Shown here in pieces: positions 50,002-58,361 of a stretch of DNA of 64,000 nt. The notes under the pieces were generated by a model, which ran no database searches, had not been told where the DNA came from, and was given only the letters and a program-made list of their open reading frames with translations. Within the stretch, counting starts at the first letter, position 1. Each line of letters begins with the position of its first letter. The translations under genes were made by a program, and so were the position numbers. This DNA comes from Pycnococcus provasolii (taxonomy: Eukaryota; Chlorophyta; Pseudoscourfieldiophyceae; Pseudoscourfieldiales), in NCBI GenBank assembly GCA_049487715.1, contig CP150553.1:868001-932000 (forward strand), read 5' to 3'.

Positions 50002-50919
50002 TCATCCACCGAGTTTCGCCTCCAACGCGGCGATTTTGGCGAGAAGTTCCTCCTCGCGTGCCTTGTACAGCGCGCTCAGCTCCTTCTTAACCTCCTCGAC
50101 GCGCTTCTCCGCCGAGAAGTCCACCGCCTCGTCGACGTTCTGCGGCTCCTTCTTTTCGGCAGCCGCCGCCTCCGCGGCTGCCGCCTCCTCCGCCTCCTTT
50201 CGAAGGCGCTCCTCCTCCTCGGCCGCAGCCTTTGCGGCCGCCGCCTCCTCCGCGAGCCTCTCCTCCTCCGCAAGCCTAGCCTCCTCGAGCGCGGCGTTGT
50301 GTGCGTCGAGCTCCTCCTGCGTGCGGCTCAGTAGCAGAGGCTGGGGCACAGCCGGCTCCTCGACAATGCGGTGTGTATTCCTCGCCTCGAGCTCCTGCTC
50401 TTGCGTGAACATGTACTTATACAGGTTAAAGTGCCTCACGATTCCATCCGCGAAGTACTTGGCGACAGTCGGCGCGTCCGCAGGCACGAGGCACGGCTGT
50501 CCCAACACCGCCCTCGGCTTAGCGATGGCAACAAGCTTGCTCTGCACCGCCGCCTGCACCTCCTGTGCGGCTGCCCCGTTTCCAATTTCGTCTACAGCCT
50601 CGCAGGCTATGCTAAGCATCGCCGCGGTTGTCTCAGGCGTCTGCCCCGAACTCCTCGCCATATCGAGCGTGTACGTGACGAGGTCCACCTTGACGGCAGA
50701 CCTGGCGTGTCCCGTGTGGTCTTCGAGCTTGAGGCACTGCGCGACGAAGGCTGCCCTTTCGTCGACATCCTCGTACTCGTAGAAGGCGGCCTGCTCCTCC
50801 GCGAGCAGGACGATGAAGGGCGGTTCGCGCGGCGCCTCCGCCTCCTCCTCCGGCGGCGCCTCCCCCTCGCCTTCCCCCTCTCCCTCGGCCGGCTGCTCTG
50901 CGTCCTTGTCGTCTGCCAT
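50002..50919 (-). CDS. Coiled-coil protein, possibly FAP119/CCDC189-like
   Basis: A 305-aa product from ATG 50919. An acidic Glu/Gly/Ala N-terminus is followed by a helical domain (about 40-190): AFYEYEDVDERAAFVAQCLKL, SAVKVDLVTYTLDMA and TTAAMLSIACEAVDEI. This pattern resembles the cilia-associated CCDC189/CFAP119 family. The C-terminus is a long Glu/Ala/Lys coiled coil ending LLAKIAALEAKLGG. The family match is by memory of the pattern and is tentative. Together with the PACRG-like gene it suggests a small group of flagellar genes. Confidence 0.55.
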   Translation of the reverse strand: MADDKDAEQPAEGEGEGEGEAPPEEEAEAPREPPFIVLLAEEQAAFYEYEDVDERAAFVAQCLKLEDHTGHARSAVKVDLVTYTLDMARSSGQTPETTAAMLSIACEAVDEIGNGAAAQEVQAAVQSKLVAIAKPRAVLGQPCLVPADAPTVAKYFADGIVRHFNLYKYMFTQEQELEARNTHRIVEEPAVPQPLLLSRTQEELDAHNAALEEARLAEEERLAEEAAAAKAAAEEEERLRKEAEEAAAAEAAAAEKKEPQNVDEAVDFSAEKRVEEVKKELSALYKAREEELLAKIAALEAKLGG

Positions 50920-51625
50920 ACGTACCACACACACTAAGCGCCCGCCGTTCGTTCGTTCGGTTGGTGGGCGTGAGGGGAGGCGGGGCCCCCGTGAGGGCGG
51001 AGTTGGGGACGGAGGGGGGAGGGTGGGACGAAGACGACAACTGAGGTGGGATTCAGGAAGTCCTGCACTGCCCCCTCCTCTTATTAGACTATCGTAGGCG
51101 GATGTAGTTGCGGAACCCACCGACCGACGAAACCAGGAAAACCAACCTGTGAGAGTGTGAGACCACCTAAGGTAGTCTAGGAAGTACTTCCTACCTGCCC
51201 TGCCCTGCGTCTTGTTGACGAGCGTTGAGCAATCAGACAACGCAGTACAGTATTACGGTTTACTGCAGTGGTGTCGTCGGGTGAGCTCATGTATGTCAGT
51301 CTGCTTGCTGCCCCGACACAAAACACGAACCGAAGAACTGAAGAAGCAGGGAAAGAAAGAAAGAAGAGTTCTTTCGGCTCTCCTCTCTCCTCTCCTGCTG
51401 GTTCCGCCTCGCCTCGTGCAATCACAGGGTACGGGTACCGGGTAGGCTACCTCTCAGTTTTAGCGAGGAGAAGGCCGTTCAACCGGTCCATATGCCGGTA
51501 ATTTCGTGGGACTATTCTCCAAAGTCCAAACCCAGATAGATTAGGGTTTTGTTGGTGTGGACCCCAGAAAATAGTACAGTACTTACTATTAGGCAAGAGT
51601 AGTACAGGCGGGACGACTTCGCTAC
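50920..51625. other. Intergenic region
   Basis: 706 nt without a supported gene, between divergent genes at 50919 and 51626. A telobox-like ATTAGGGTTTT lies at 51540-51550, about 75 nt upstream of the next start. Low-complexity GGGAGG and CTCCTC runs flank it. Confidence 0.4.
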
Positions 51626-51850
51626 ATGGCGCCGCCGCATCCACCTCAGGCTGCGAACAGGAGAGGCGCGCCGTCGTGGCACATGTTCGCGCCACTCGTA
51701 TATGCCACGGTCATCCCGTCCATCAGGCACATCGGAAAGCGGGTGGGAGCGTCGAAGCAAACGACGCACCTCGTGTTCGGCGCGAGCGTTCTGACTGCGC
51801 TCGCTCATGCAGGGTATATGATGAGCCAGGAGTCGTCGGTTCTCGGATGA
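51626..51850 (+). CDS. Small membrane protein, unknown
   Basis: A 74-aa product from ATG 51626. It has two short hydrophobic stretches (WHMFAPLVYATVIPSI and THLVFGASVLTALAHAGYMM) separated by a basic loop (RHIGKRVGASKQT). This is the size and form of small mitochondrial inner-membrane or complex-accessory proteins, but I cannot name it. The frame fills the space between a telobox promoter and a TGTAA signal at 51912-51916, which supports a real short gene. It is convergent with RPAC2. Confidence 0.6.
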   Translation: MAPPHPPQAANRRGAPSWHMFAPLVYATVIPSIRHIGKRVGASKQTTHLVFGASVLTALAHAGYMMSQESSVLG

Positions 51851-51993
51851 GTAGACGACGCCCACAGCTCACACAGATTTATGAAACTAAATTTGAGAGC
51901 GTTTTCGATTATGTAACAAAAAAAACTTGTTGTACGAGGAACACTACTACTGTACATGATAGTAATACGTGGGTGGTTGGAGTTGGGATTCGC

Positions 51994-52311
51994 CTATGTT
52001 GACGTTGGCGGCGGTGCTTGAGCCAACGCGACGTCGAACGAGCTCTCGAGCGCGTCACACACGTCGACGAGCTGGTTTCCCGCGTCTATGAGCGCCTGCT
52101 TCGCTGATATTTCTCCTGTCGTCTGCACGCGCACGTGAACGACGTGGTCCGACGGGTGCGGCACGGAGTACCCGCAGAAGTCCACGTTGTTATTTCCGTT
52201 GAGCAGGAACCTGACTGCGTTTCCGAGCGTGTGCGTTTCGTCGAGCAGTGCGAAAGTGGCCATGCTATCGTCGCCGGCGTCTCCGACGACATCCGCCTTC
52301 TCCTCGGGCAT
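51994..52311 (-). CDS. RPAC2: RNA polymerase I/III subunit RPAC2 (AC19)
   Basis: A 105-aa protein matching the small AC19/POLR1D subunit shared by RNA polymerases I and III, which pairs with AC40 as the alpha-like heterodimer. Diagnostic stretches are ETHTLGNAVRFLLN, VDFCGYSVPHPSDHVVHVRVQT and ALIDAGNQLVDVCDALESSF. The length is normal. ATG 52311 is the only sensible start. Confidence 0.92.
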   Translation of the reverse strand: MPEEKADVVGDAGDDSMATFALLDETHTLGNAVRFLLNGNNNVDFCGYSVPHPSDHVVHVRVQTTGEISAKQALIDAGNQLVDVCDALESSFDVALAQAPPPTST

Positions 52312-52771
52312 TTGTTCTTTGCTCTAAGGGAGGGGGGGAAGGAAGTGCGCCGCCACGGACAGACGGAGCCACTTGTTTACGTTCTCTCCCCGGCTGCCCG
52401 CCCGGAGGCCGGAGAAGGGCCGGAGACGGCAACTGGAGTGTTTGGGAGGGAGGGAGACTACAGGGTTCAGGGAAGGGGGGGGACAAGGGGGCAGTCCACG
52501 ACCACGGTACAACGGTGAATCCCGATTAATAGTCAGAAGAAATGCGAGACTCCAGGAAATCTGGGCATCGCTCGGGATGGTTGGGTTTCTGCCTTGATTG
52601 TGTTGTGTTTCCCGCCCACTGAAAATTCCCCAATTATTCCCCCCCTCCCCTCCCCTTGGCTGCCCGGCAGACAGGTGAGGGAAGTGGTCTGTTCTTTTCC
52701 GGTCCCGCCTTTTTCCCCCGCCCCATCAATCACGTCGCGCCCATCACATCACAACTCCATCACTCGCTACC
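52312..52771. other. Bidirectional promoter, RPAC2/MCM4
   Basis: 460 nt between divergent start codons, with G-runs and C-runs (GGGAGGGAGG, CCCCCCTCCCC) and a CATCACATCACAACTCCATCA leader just before the MCM4 ATG. No other feature is seen. Confidence 0.45.
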
Positions 52772-55483
52772 ATGTCCTCGAACGGTGAAGACTTGGCCAT
52801 GGGCGCGCCATCCGCATCCTCGCCCATTGCGCTAGAGCCTTCCGCGCAGACGGGTGGGGCGGCCGCGGCGGCGGCGGCTGGTAACGCAGGTGCACAGCGC
52901 ACAACGCCTGGCTCCAGCCAGCCAGCGTCGTCGTCGGGGGGACGCATGGCGAACAACAACAACAACAACAACAACAACAACTCCGAGTACAGGCGGGCAG
53001 CCTCGCCGTTCTCAAGCAGCCACGGCGTCGGCGCACGGGGAGCGGGGCGAAGCAACATGACAATGTCGCCGCTGCACTCGCCGTTCACACCCACGGAGGT
53101 GGGACCGACGCCGAGGCGGAACGACGTGCAGCCGACGCGCCGAATCAGCAGACGCACGCCGCGCACGCCCACGTCCGACGCCGCGCGCTCGGACGACGTC
53201 TCCATGAGCAGCGACGTCGAGACGACGTACGTCTGGGGAACCAACGTCAACATCGCAAACACCAAGGAGCGTTTCCGAAGGTTCATCCACGGCTTCGAGG
53301 ATCCCATCACGGGGCAGCCAAAGTACCCGACGCTGCTCAAGGAGATGGTGCGCAAGGGAGATCGGAGTCTCAACTTGGACTGCACGAACTTGCACGTGTA
53401 CGATGCCGAGCTGTACCGCCAGCTCGTCGCATACCCCAGCGAGGTGATTCCTCTCATGGACTTGAGCGTACACGAGATCGCAAAAGACCTGCACAAGGAA
53501 GACCTCGCGAACGTCGACGGTGCGCTCGACGACCTGCACGTCGCCGAGATGGAGGAGACGCTGCGCTGCCTGCAGATCAAGACGTTTAACCTGCACAAGG
53601 ACCAGAAGAAGAACATGCGTGACCTCAACCCCACGGACATTGACCAGCTCGTGTGCATTCGCGGCATGGTGACGCGCACGACGAACGTCATCCCCGACCT
53701 CAAGGCTGCCTTCTTCCGCTGCTCTCTGTGCGGATACACGCCGGAGCCCACGACGATCGATCGAAACCGCATCCAGGAACCGACGCTGTGCGGAAATCCT
53801 GAGTGCGCCGCCAAGATGAGCTTCCAGCTCGTGCACAACCGCTGCACATTCAGCGACAAGCAGCAGGTGCGCATGCAGGAGACTCCGGATGCCATCCCCG
53901 AGGGCGAGACGCCGCACTCCGTCACCCTGTGCACGTTTGACGACCTTGTCGACGTCACCAAGCCTGGCGACCGCATTGAGGTCACGGGCGTGTACCGCGC
54001 CGTGCCCGTGCGCGTGTCCACCGCGCAGCGCGGATACAAGTCCATCTACAAGACGTACATCGACGTCATCCACGTTCGCAAGGACAAGCCGAATCGCATG
54101 CGCAACGACACGGAGAGCGGCATGGGGGAGCACGAGCACAACGTGTCGTACAAGGAGGGCGACGCGACGGTGGTGCAGCAGGAAACGATGCAGCAGAGGA
54201 TTGAGGCTCTCGCGCAGAGTCCGGACATCTACGAGCGGCTCACCGCGAGCGTCGCGCCGTCCATCTGGGAGCTCGACGACATCAAGAAGGGCATCCTCTG
54301 CCTCCTGTTTGGGGGCACGAACAAGGAGGTGGGAACGGGGCCGACGCAGCAGCGCTGCCGCGGCGAGGTGAACGTCCTGCTTGTCGGCGACCCTGGCACG
54401 TCGAAGAGCCAGCTTTTGGGATACGTGCACAAGCTCGCGCCGCGAGGCATCTACACGTCCGGCCGCGGCTCTTCCGCGGTGGGACTTACGGCGTACGTCA
54501 CGCGCGACCCGGAGACGAAGGAGATGGTGCTGGAGAGCGGCGCGCTCGTGCTGAGCGATCGGGGCGTGTGCTGCATCGACGAGTTTGACAAGATGTCCGA
54601 CTCCGCGCGCGCGATGCTGCACGAGGTGATGGAGCAGCAGACGGTGAGCGTGGCCAAGGCTGGCATCATTTGCACGCTCAACGCGCGCACGTCTGTGCTG
54701 GCGAGCGCCAACCCGGTCGGAAGCCGGTACAACCCGCGCATGAGCGTGGTGGAGAACATTCAGCTGCCACCCACGCTGCTAAGCCGCTTCGACCTCATCT
54801 ACCTGATGCTCGACAAGGCTGACGAGGCGACGGACAGGAGGCTCGCGCGCCACCTCGTCAACCTGCACGGCCCGCACGCAAATACGAGCATCCAGTCGGC
54901 GGACGTGATCGAGCCGAACTTGCTTGGCGCTTACATCAGCCACGCACGCACGAAGGTGCACCCGTGCATCAGCGAGGAGGCTGAGGAGGAGCTGGTGAAC
55001 GCGTACGTGGAGATGCGCCAGCTCGGCCTGAACCGCAAGGTGGTGACCGCCACACCGCGGCAGCTCGAGGCTCTCATCCGACTCAGTGAGTCTCTGGCGC
55101 GCATGCGCCTCAGCGGGACGGTGGAGCGGTCTGACGTGCAGGAGGCGAGGCGGCTTATGCAGGTGGCTCTGCAGCAAAGTGCGACAGACCCTCGCACGGG
55201 AACGATCGACATGGATTTGATCCAGACGGGTGTGAGTGCCGCGGCGCGCAAGCAGCAGCAGGAGATTGCGAGCACAATCCGCAGCCTTCTCGGCGGCGTT
55301 GGTGTGGGCGTGACGGTTCGGCAGCTGCTCGAGCAGCTGAATGCCGCACGCCGTGCGGACGACCCTGGCGCGGCGGATCTCAGCGTGCAGGAGGTGCGCG
55401 AGGCGATCAACCAGCTGCAGGATGCTGACTTTCTGCTTCCGGTGGTTGGCGATGTCGTTCGCGTGCGCACAGCAGCTGCTTGA
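52772..55483 (+). CDS. MCM4: MCM4, replicative helicase subunit
   Basis: A 903-aa protein. The N-terminal 150 residues are disordered (Ala, Asn and Ser runs, TP/SP sites), typical for MCM4 kinase targets. The zinc-binding CSLCGYTPEP...CGNPEC is present. The AAA+ core has Walker A GDPGTSKSQ, the MCM4-typical LVLSDRGVCCIDEFDKMSD with Walker B, and the arginine-finger motif LLSRFDLIYLMLD. The C-terminal winged-helix region ends VGDVVRVRTAA. Within the MCM2-7 ring MCM4 unwinds DNA at replication forks. TGTAA lies at 55593-55597. Confidence 0.97.
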   Translation: MSSNGEDLAMGAPSASSPIALEPSAQTGGAAAAAAAGNAGAQRTTPGSSQPASSSGGRMANNNNNNNNNNSEYRRAASPFSSSHGVGARGAGRSNMTMSPLHSPFTPTEVGPTPRRNDVQPTRRISRRTPRTPTSDAARSDDVSMSSDVETTYVWGTNVNIANTKERFRRFIHGFEDPITGQPKYPTLLKEMVRKGDRSLNLDCTNLHVYDAELYRQLVAYPSEVIPLMDLSVHEIAKDLHKEDLANVDGALDDLHVAEMEETLRCLQIKTFNLHKDQKKNMRDLNPTDIDQLVCIRGMVTRTTNVIPDLKAAFFRCSLCGYTPEPTTIDRNRIQEPTLCGNPECAAKMSFQLVHNRCTFSDKQQVRMQETPDAIPEGETPHSVTLCTFDDLVDVTKPGDRIEVTGVYRAVPVRVSTAQRGYKSIYKTYIDVIHVRKDKPNRMRNDTESGMGEHEHNVSYKEGDATVVQQETMQQRIEALAQSPDIYERLTASVAPSIWELDDIKKGILCLLFGGTNKEVGTGPTQQRCRGEVNVLLVGDPGTSKSQLLGYVHKLAPRGIYTSGRGSSAVGLTAYVTRDPETKEMVLESGALVLSDRGVCCIDEFDKMSDSARAMLHEVMEQQTVSVAKAGIICTLNARTSVLASANPVGSRYNPRMSVVENIQLPPTLLSRFDLIYLMLDKADEATDRRLARHLVNLHGPHANTSIQSADVIEPNLLGAYISHARTKVHPCISEEAEEELVNAYVEMRQLGLNRKVVTATPRQLEALIRLSESLARMRLSGTVERSDVQEARRLMQVALQQSATDPRTGTIDMDLIQTGVSAAARKQQQEIASTIRSLLGGVGVGVTVRQLLEQLNAARRADDPGAADLSVQEVREAINQLQDADFLLPVVGDVVRVRTAAA

Positions 55484-55665
55484 GCGAAGGATATAGTGTG
55501 GGAAGATACCAAAGATTTGAAAAAGAAGAAGAAGAAGAAAGCAGTTGGTTGAGGCGGTTGAGGGAGACCAAAAACAATGAATTCAGATGTGGTGTAATAC
55601 ATTTGAAAAATGGTCGATTCAGAGAAAAAGAGGAAAACAAAAACGAACACGTTGCACGTTACATG

Positions 55666-56934
55666 TCAAGCAGTTCGCTCACCAACGCAACGATAATGTC
55701 GAATGGGTGGCGCCTCATCGCGGCTGCACTTCCTGTTGAGCGTCGCACGCCACAGAAGTCTTCCTTCTTCATCAAAAAACATCACCTTGAACAACCCGTC
55801 GTCTCCAACGCCATAAATGGCAAAGCCACCATCCCCGTCGTCGAGGTCCGCTGCATACACGTAGCTCTCGTGCTCAGGATCGATGTTGAGAGCAGAGCGC
55901 TGGCTGGCGCCGTAGCCCGCCGCGCCGCTGATGATTGTCGTGAATCCGCTTTTCGGTGACTCGAGATGCTGCAAGCTGTGGTCGTGGCCAGCTAGCATCA
56001 CATCCACCCCTGCGTCGACGAGTGCGTCGTGCAATCGTCCGTTGACAAGCACCGCCTCAGCGTACCACATTCGCCCGCCAAGTTCGCGCGTCGCACCGTC
56101 TCCGCGCCACTGCCGATTAGCGGCGGTGATGGCTGGCTTATGGCCCACGGCGACGATCCACTCAGCACCATTGCGCCTTGCTTCGGACGCCTGAGACTTG
56201 ATCCAAGCGAGCTGGCGCGCACCCGCCTCCTTGCTAGTGACCTGCTTGTCCATCTTGTACTGGAAGCGTCGATTTTCGATATCCTGATCCTCCGGAGCGA
56301 AATGCGCCTCGAGGCTTGACGTCTCGATGATCAGCAGCGCCACGACGACCTTCCCTCCTTTTCCCGCCTGCAGCGTTCGCATGTAGTATGGCGCGGGCAT
56401 GTCCCACCGTTCGCTGTTTTTGCTGTAGTCAATCTGCGCCTGAACGTTCCCGCACACGTCGTGATCGCCGAGCGACGGCCACCACGGCACGAAGAGCGCG
56501 TCCGTGTCGCTGTACTGCTCCTCAAAGCACGCACGAAAGCGAGGGTCGCGCAGAGAAGCAACGCCGTCAGGGTAGAAGTTGTCGCCTCCCGTGACGACGG
56601 CGGAGATGTTGTAGTGGTGTGCCGCCGCGCCGAGCACCTTGGCGACTTTGCGTTGATTTCGATTGTTGACGCCAAAGTCAGATATGTGCGCAAAGTAGAC
56701 GTCATTTTCACCTTTCGCTGGCCAAGAGGATGCGCCCGCTGGCTTGGGTGGCGGCACCGCGCGTCCGGCGCTCCTGCTGTTGATGTCTGTAGATGATGTG
56801 TCGCGTCCCCAACCCTGGAAGAACGCGTCGGCCACGCCCACGTGAGGAGGAGAGGTAGCATGCATGATCATCATCATCATCATCATCAGAAGAAGAAGAT
56901 TCGTCGTCATCATCATCATGAACTTGGTGGTCAT
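55666..56934 (-). CDS. Purple acid phosphatase-like (TRAP type), secreted
   Basis: A 422-aa product. ATG 56934 begins a Met/Leu-rich signal peptide (TTNLLLLMMMM...MHATS, from a CAT repeat). Metallophosphoesterase motifs appear in order: AHISDFGVNN, GGDNFYPDG, SLGDHDVCGN, VGHKPAI and AGHDHSLQHL, as in the short plant/mammalian tartrate-resistant type. In SLGDHD the metal-bridging Asn of the usual GNHD is Asp. Such enzymes release phosphate outside the cell; here activity is uncertain because of that change. TTACA (TGTAA on its strand) lies at 55659-55663. It is convergent with MCM4. The frame is open to 57468 upstream, but that part is not signal-peptide-like. Confidence 0.85.
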   Translation of the reverse strand: MTTKFMMMMTTNLLLLMMMMMMIMHATSPPHVGVADAFFQGWGRDTSSTDINSRSAGRAVPPPKPAGASSWPAKGENDVYFAHISDFGVNNRNQRKVAKVLGAAAHHYNISAVVTGGDNFYPDGVASLRDPRFRACFEEQYSDTDALFVPWWPSLGDHDVCGNVQAQIDYSKNSERWDMPAPYYMRTLQAGKGGKVVVALLIIETSSLEAHFAPEDQDIENRRFQYKMDKQVTSKEAGARQLAWIKSQASEARRNGAEWIVAVGHKPAITAANRQWRGDGATRELGGRMWYAEAVLVNGRLHDALVDAGVDVMLAGHDHSLQHLESPKSGFTTIISGAAGYGASQRSALNIDPEHESYVYAADLDDGDGGFAIYGVGDDGLFKVMFFDEEGRLLWRATLNRKCSRDEAPPIRHYRCVGERTA

Positions 56935-57252
56935 CGTCGAAGTCACAACAAAGATGAAAGTGAGGAAGTGAAGTGATGAAAGTGTCCTGCGAAGTCTACG
57001 TGGTGTGACTGTCGACAAATAAATGTGACTCTCGGAAGCTACAACGTTTGTTTGGCTTCCTCCCAACCCAGGTTCAGGGCAGGGGAGTCTCGAGTTGGGG
57101 GTTTGTTTGCGCCAACACGATGAAAGCTTGTGTTCACCCCGAACCCATCGTCGCATAACCCACGAATATACGAAATGCGCGCACACAACTGCTACTGTAG
57201 TGCTCTTCACGCGTAAACACGTCATGCGACCGAAAGCGAATCCTGGCACTGA
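56935..57252. other. Promoter region between PAP-like and glycosyltransferase loci
   Basis: 318 nt. An ATG at 57224 opens a short frame but in a different phase from the following membrane segment, so the true 5' end of the glycosyltransferase-like locus is unresolved. Confidence 0.35.
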
Positions 57253-58277
57253 CGGTGGTGGTGGTGGACTGGTGGTCGTCATCGTCGCCCGCGTAGGACA
57301 GCCTGGTGTGCGTCGATCCTTCTCGTCGTCACCACGCTCGTCGCGCTCAACACTGTCGGCGGGATTCTGAGAAGTGCCCCGGAAAGGGAGACGACGGATC
57401 ATACGAATCGTCGTGACGCACCGGTGCTCACCAACTCCCACCACTCCGACGAATTGGCGACGACCCACCGACTCACGACAAACGACGATCGTGTGCTTTC
57501 ATTGCAAATCTCAAACATCGCGACCAGCAACAACAACAGCAACAACAACATGGTTATATCAAACATCGCGACCAACAACAACAACAACAGCAACAACAAC
57601 ATGGATATATGCCATAACCATACGTGGAATGGAAACTTTGGAAACTTTCCCAATACCAAATACCAACTTGGTGATATCATCAAGTTCTACAAAGGATGAA
57701 AGGAGAGCCAGAAGAAAAGTATCAATTGAAGAATGGAATCAGGCCTTGTCGTCTTTTCAATAACAGCATCGCTTGCTCGTACATACGCTCGTATCGAGAG
57801 AACGGCCAACATCCCGACATCGATGTGCTGAATGAAGTTACCCCGATGGTTGAGCCACGACCGGAAGCGGTGATGCACTTGCGGCTCGGTGACGTGGCAC
57901 GATTTGGCGACTGCTGGGTGCATCCTTGCCGTAAAGGGGGAAGATTATACCAGTTCACGAAAGATGATTACGACACCGTCCGCGATGAACTAAAAAACCT
58001 TACTACTACAATTACCATCGTGGCGAATCCGGGTCATAAAGCCGGTGACGTCGCAAGACAATATTCAGCGAATTACCTCGAAAACGTTATGGGATACTTG
58101 AGAAGCCTCGGCGTGTGTCCAGAGTACCGCGGCATCAGGAATGCGGACGACGATTTCGCCTTTGCCGCCAGTGCCAAGGTGTTTGTGCGAGGAGGAGGAG
58201 GTTACTCTAAATTCATGGCAGAACTTGTGAGAAAGCGAGGTGGCAAGGTGCTCACGCCTAACTTGAGGTTTAACTGA
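57253..58277 (+). pseudogene. Glycosyltransferase-like gene, apparently broken
   Basis: Frame A is open from 57253 (after TGA 57250-57252) to TGA 57697-57699. It encodes a signal-anchor (WCASILLVVTTLVALNTVGG) and an Asn-rich stem with two copies of SNIAT-N(n), but has no ATG. Frame B starts at ATG 57696, overlapping the stop as ATGA, and encodes a 193-aa domain with MHLRLGDVARFGDCW and DDDFAFAASAKVFVRGGGGYSKFMAELV. The HLRLGD motif is typical of fucosyltransferase-fold enzymes. A type II Golgi protein broken by one or two frameshifts is the simplest reading; a cryptic intron is possible. The duplicated CAA/AAC-rich minisatellite (57515-57605) is a likely cause. Confidence 0.55.
57515..57605. 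repeat. Duplicated CAA-rich minisatellite
   Basis: Two diverged copies of a roughly 45-48-nt unit (ATCGCGACCA followed by an AACAACAGC run and ATGG(A/T)TATA). Unequal copy lengths change phase. Confidence 0.75.
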
Positions 58278-58361
58278 CTGGGGTTTAACAAAACAAAAAA
58301 ACTTTCCTGCTTGTGAAAAATACAAAGGTTTAACTACACTAATCGCACGCAATACATCGTC

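Noticed and set aside
57374-57763. Third overlapping plus frame in the glycosyltransferase-like locus
   Set aside because: It is Thr/Arg-rich translation of the CAA minisatellite in another phase and lacks the anchor and catalytic motifs.
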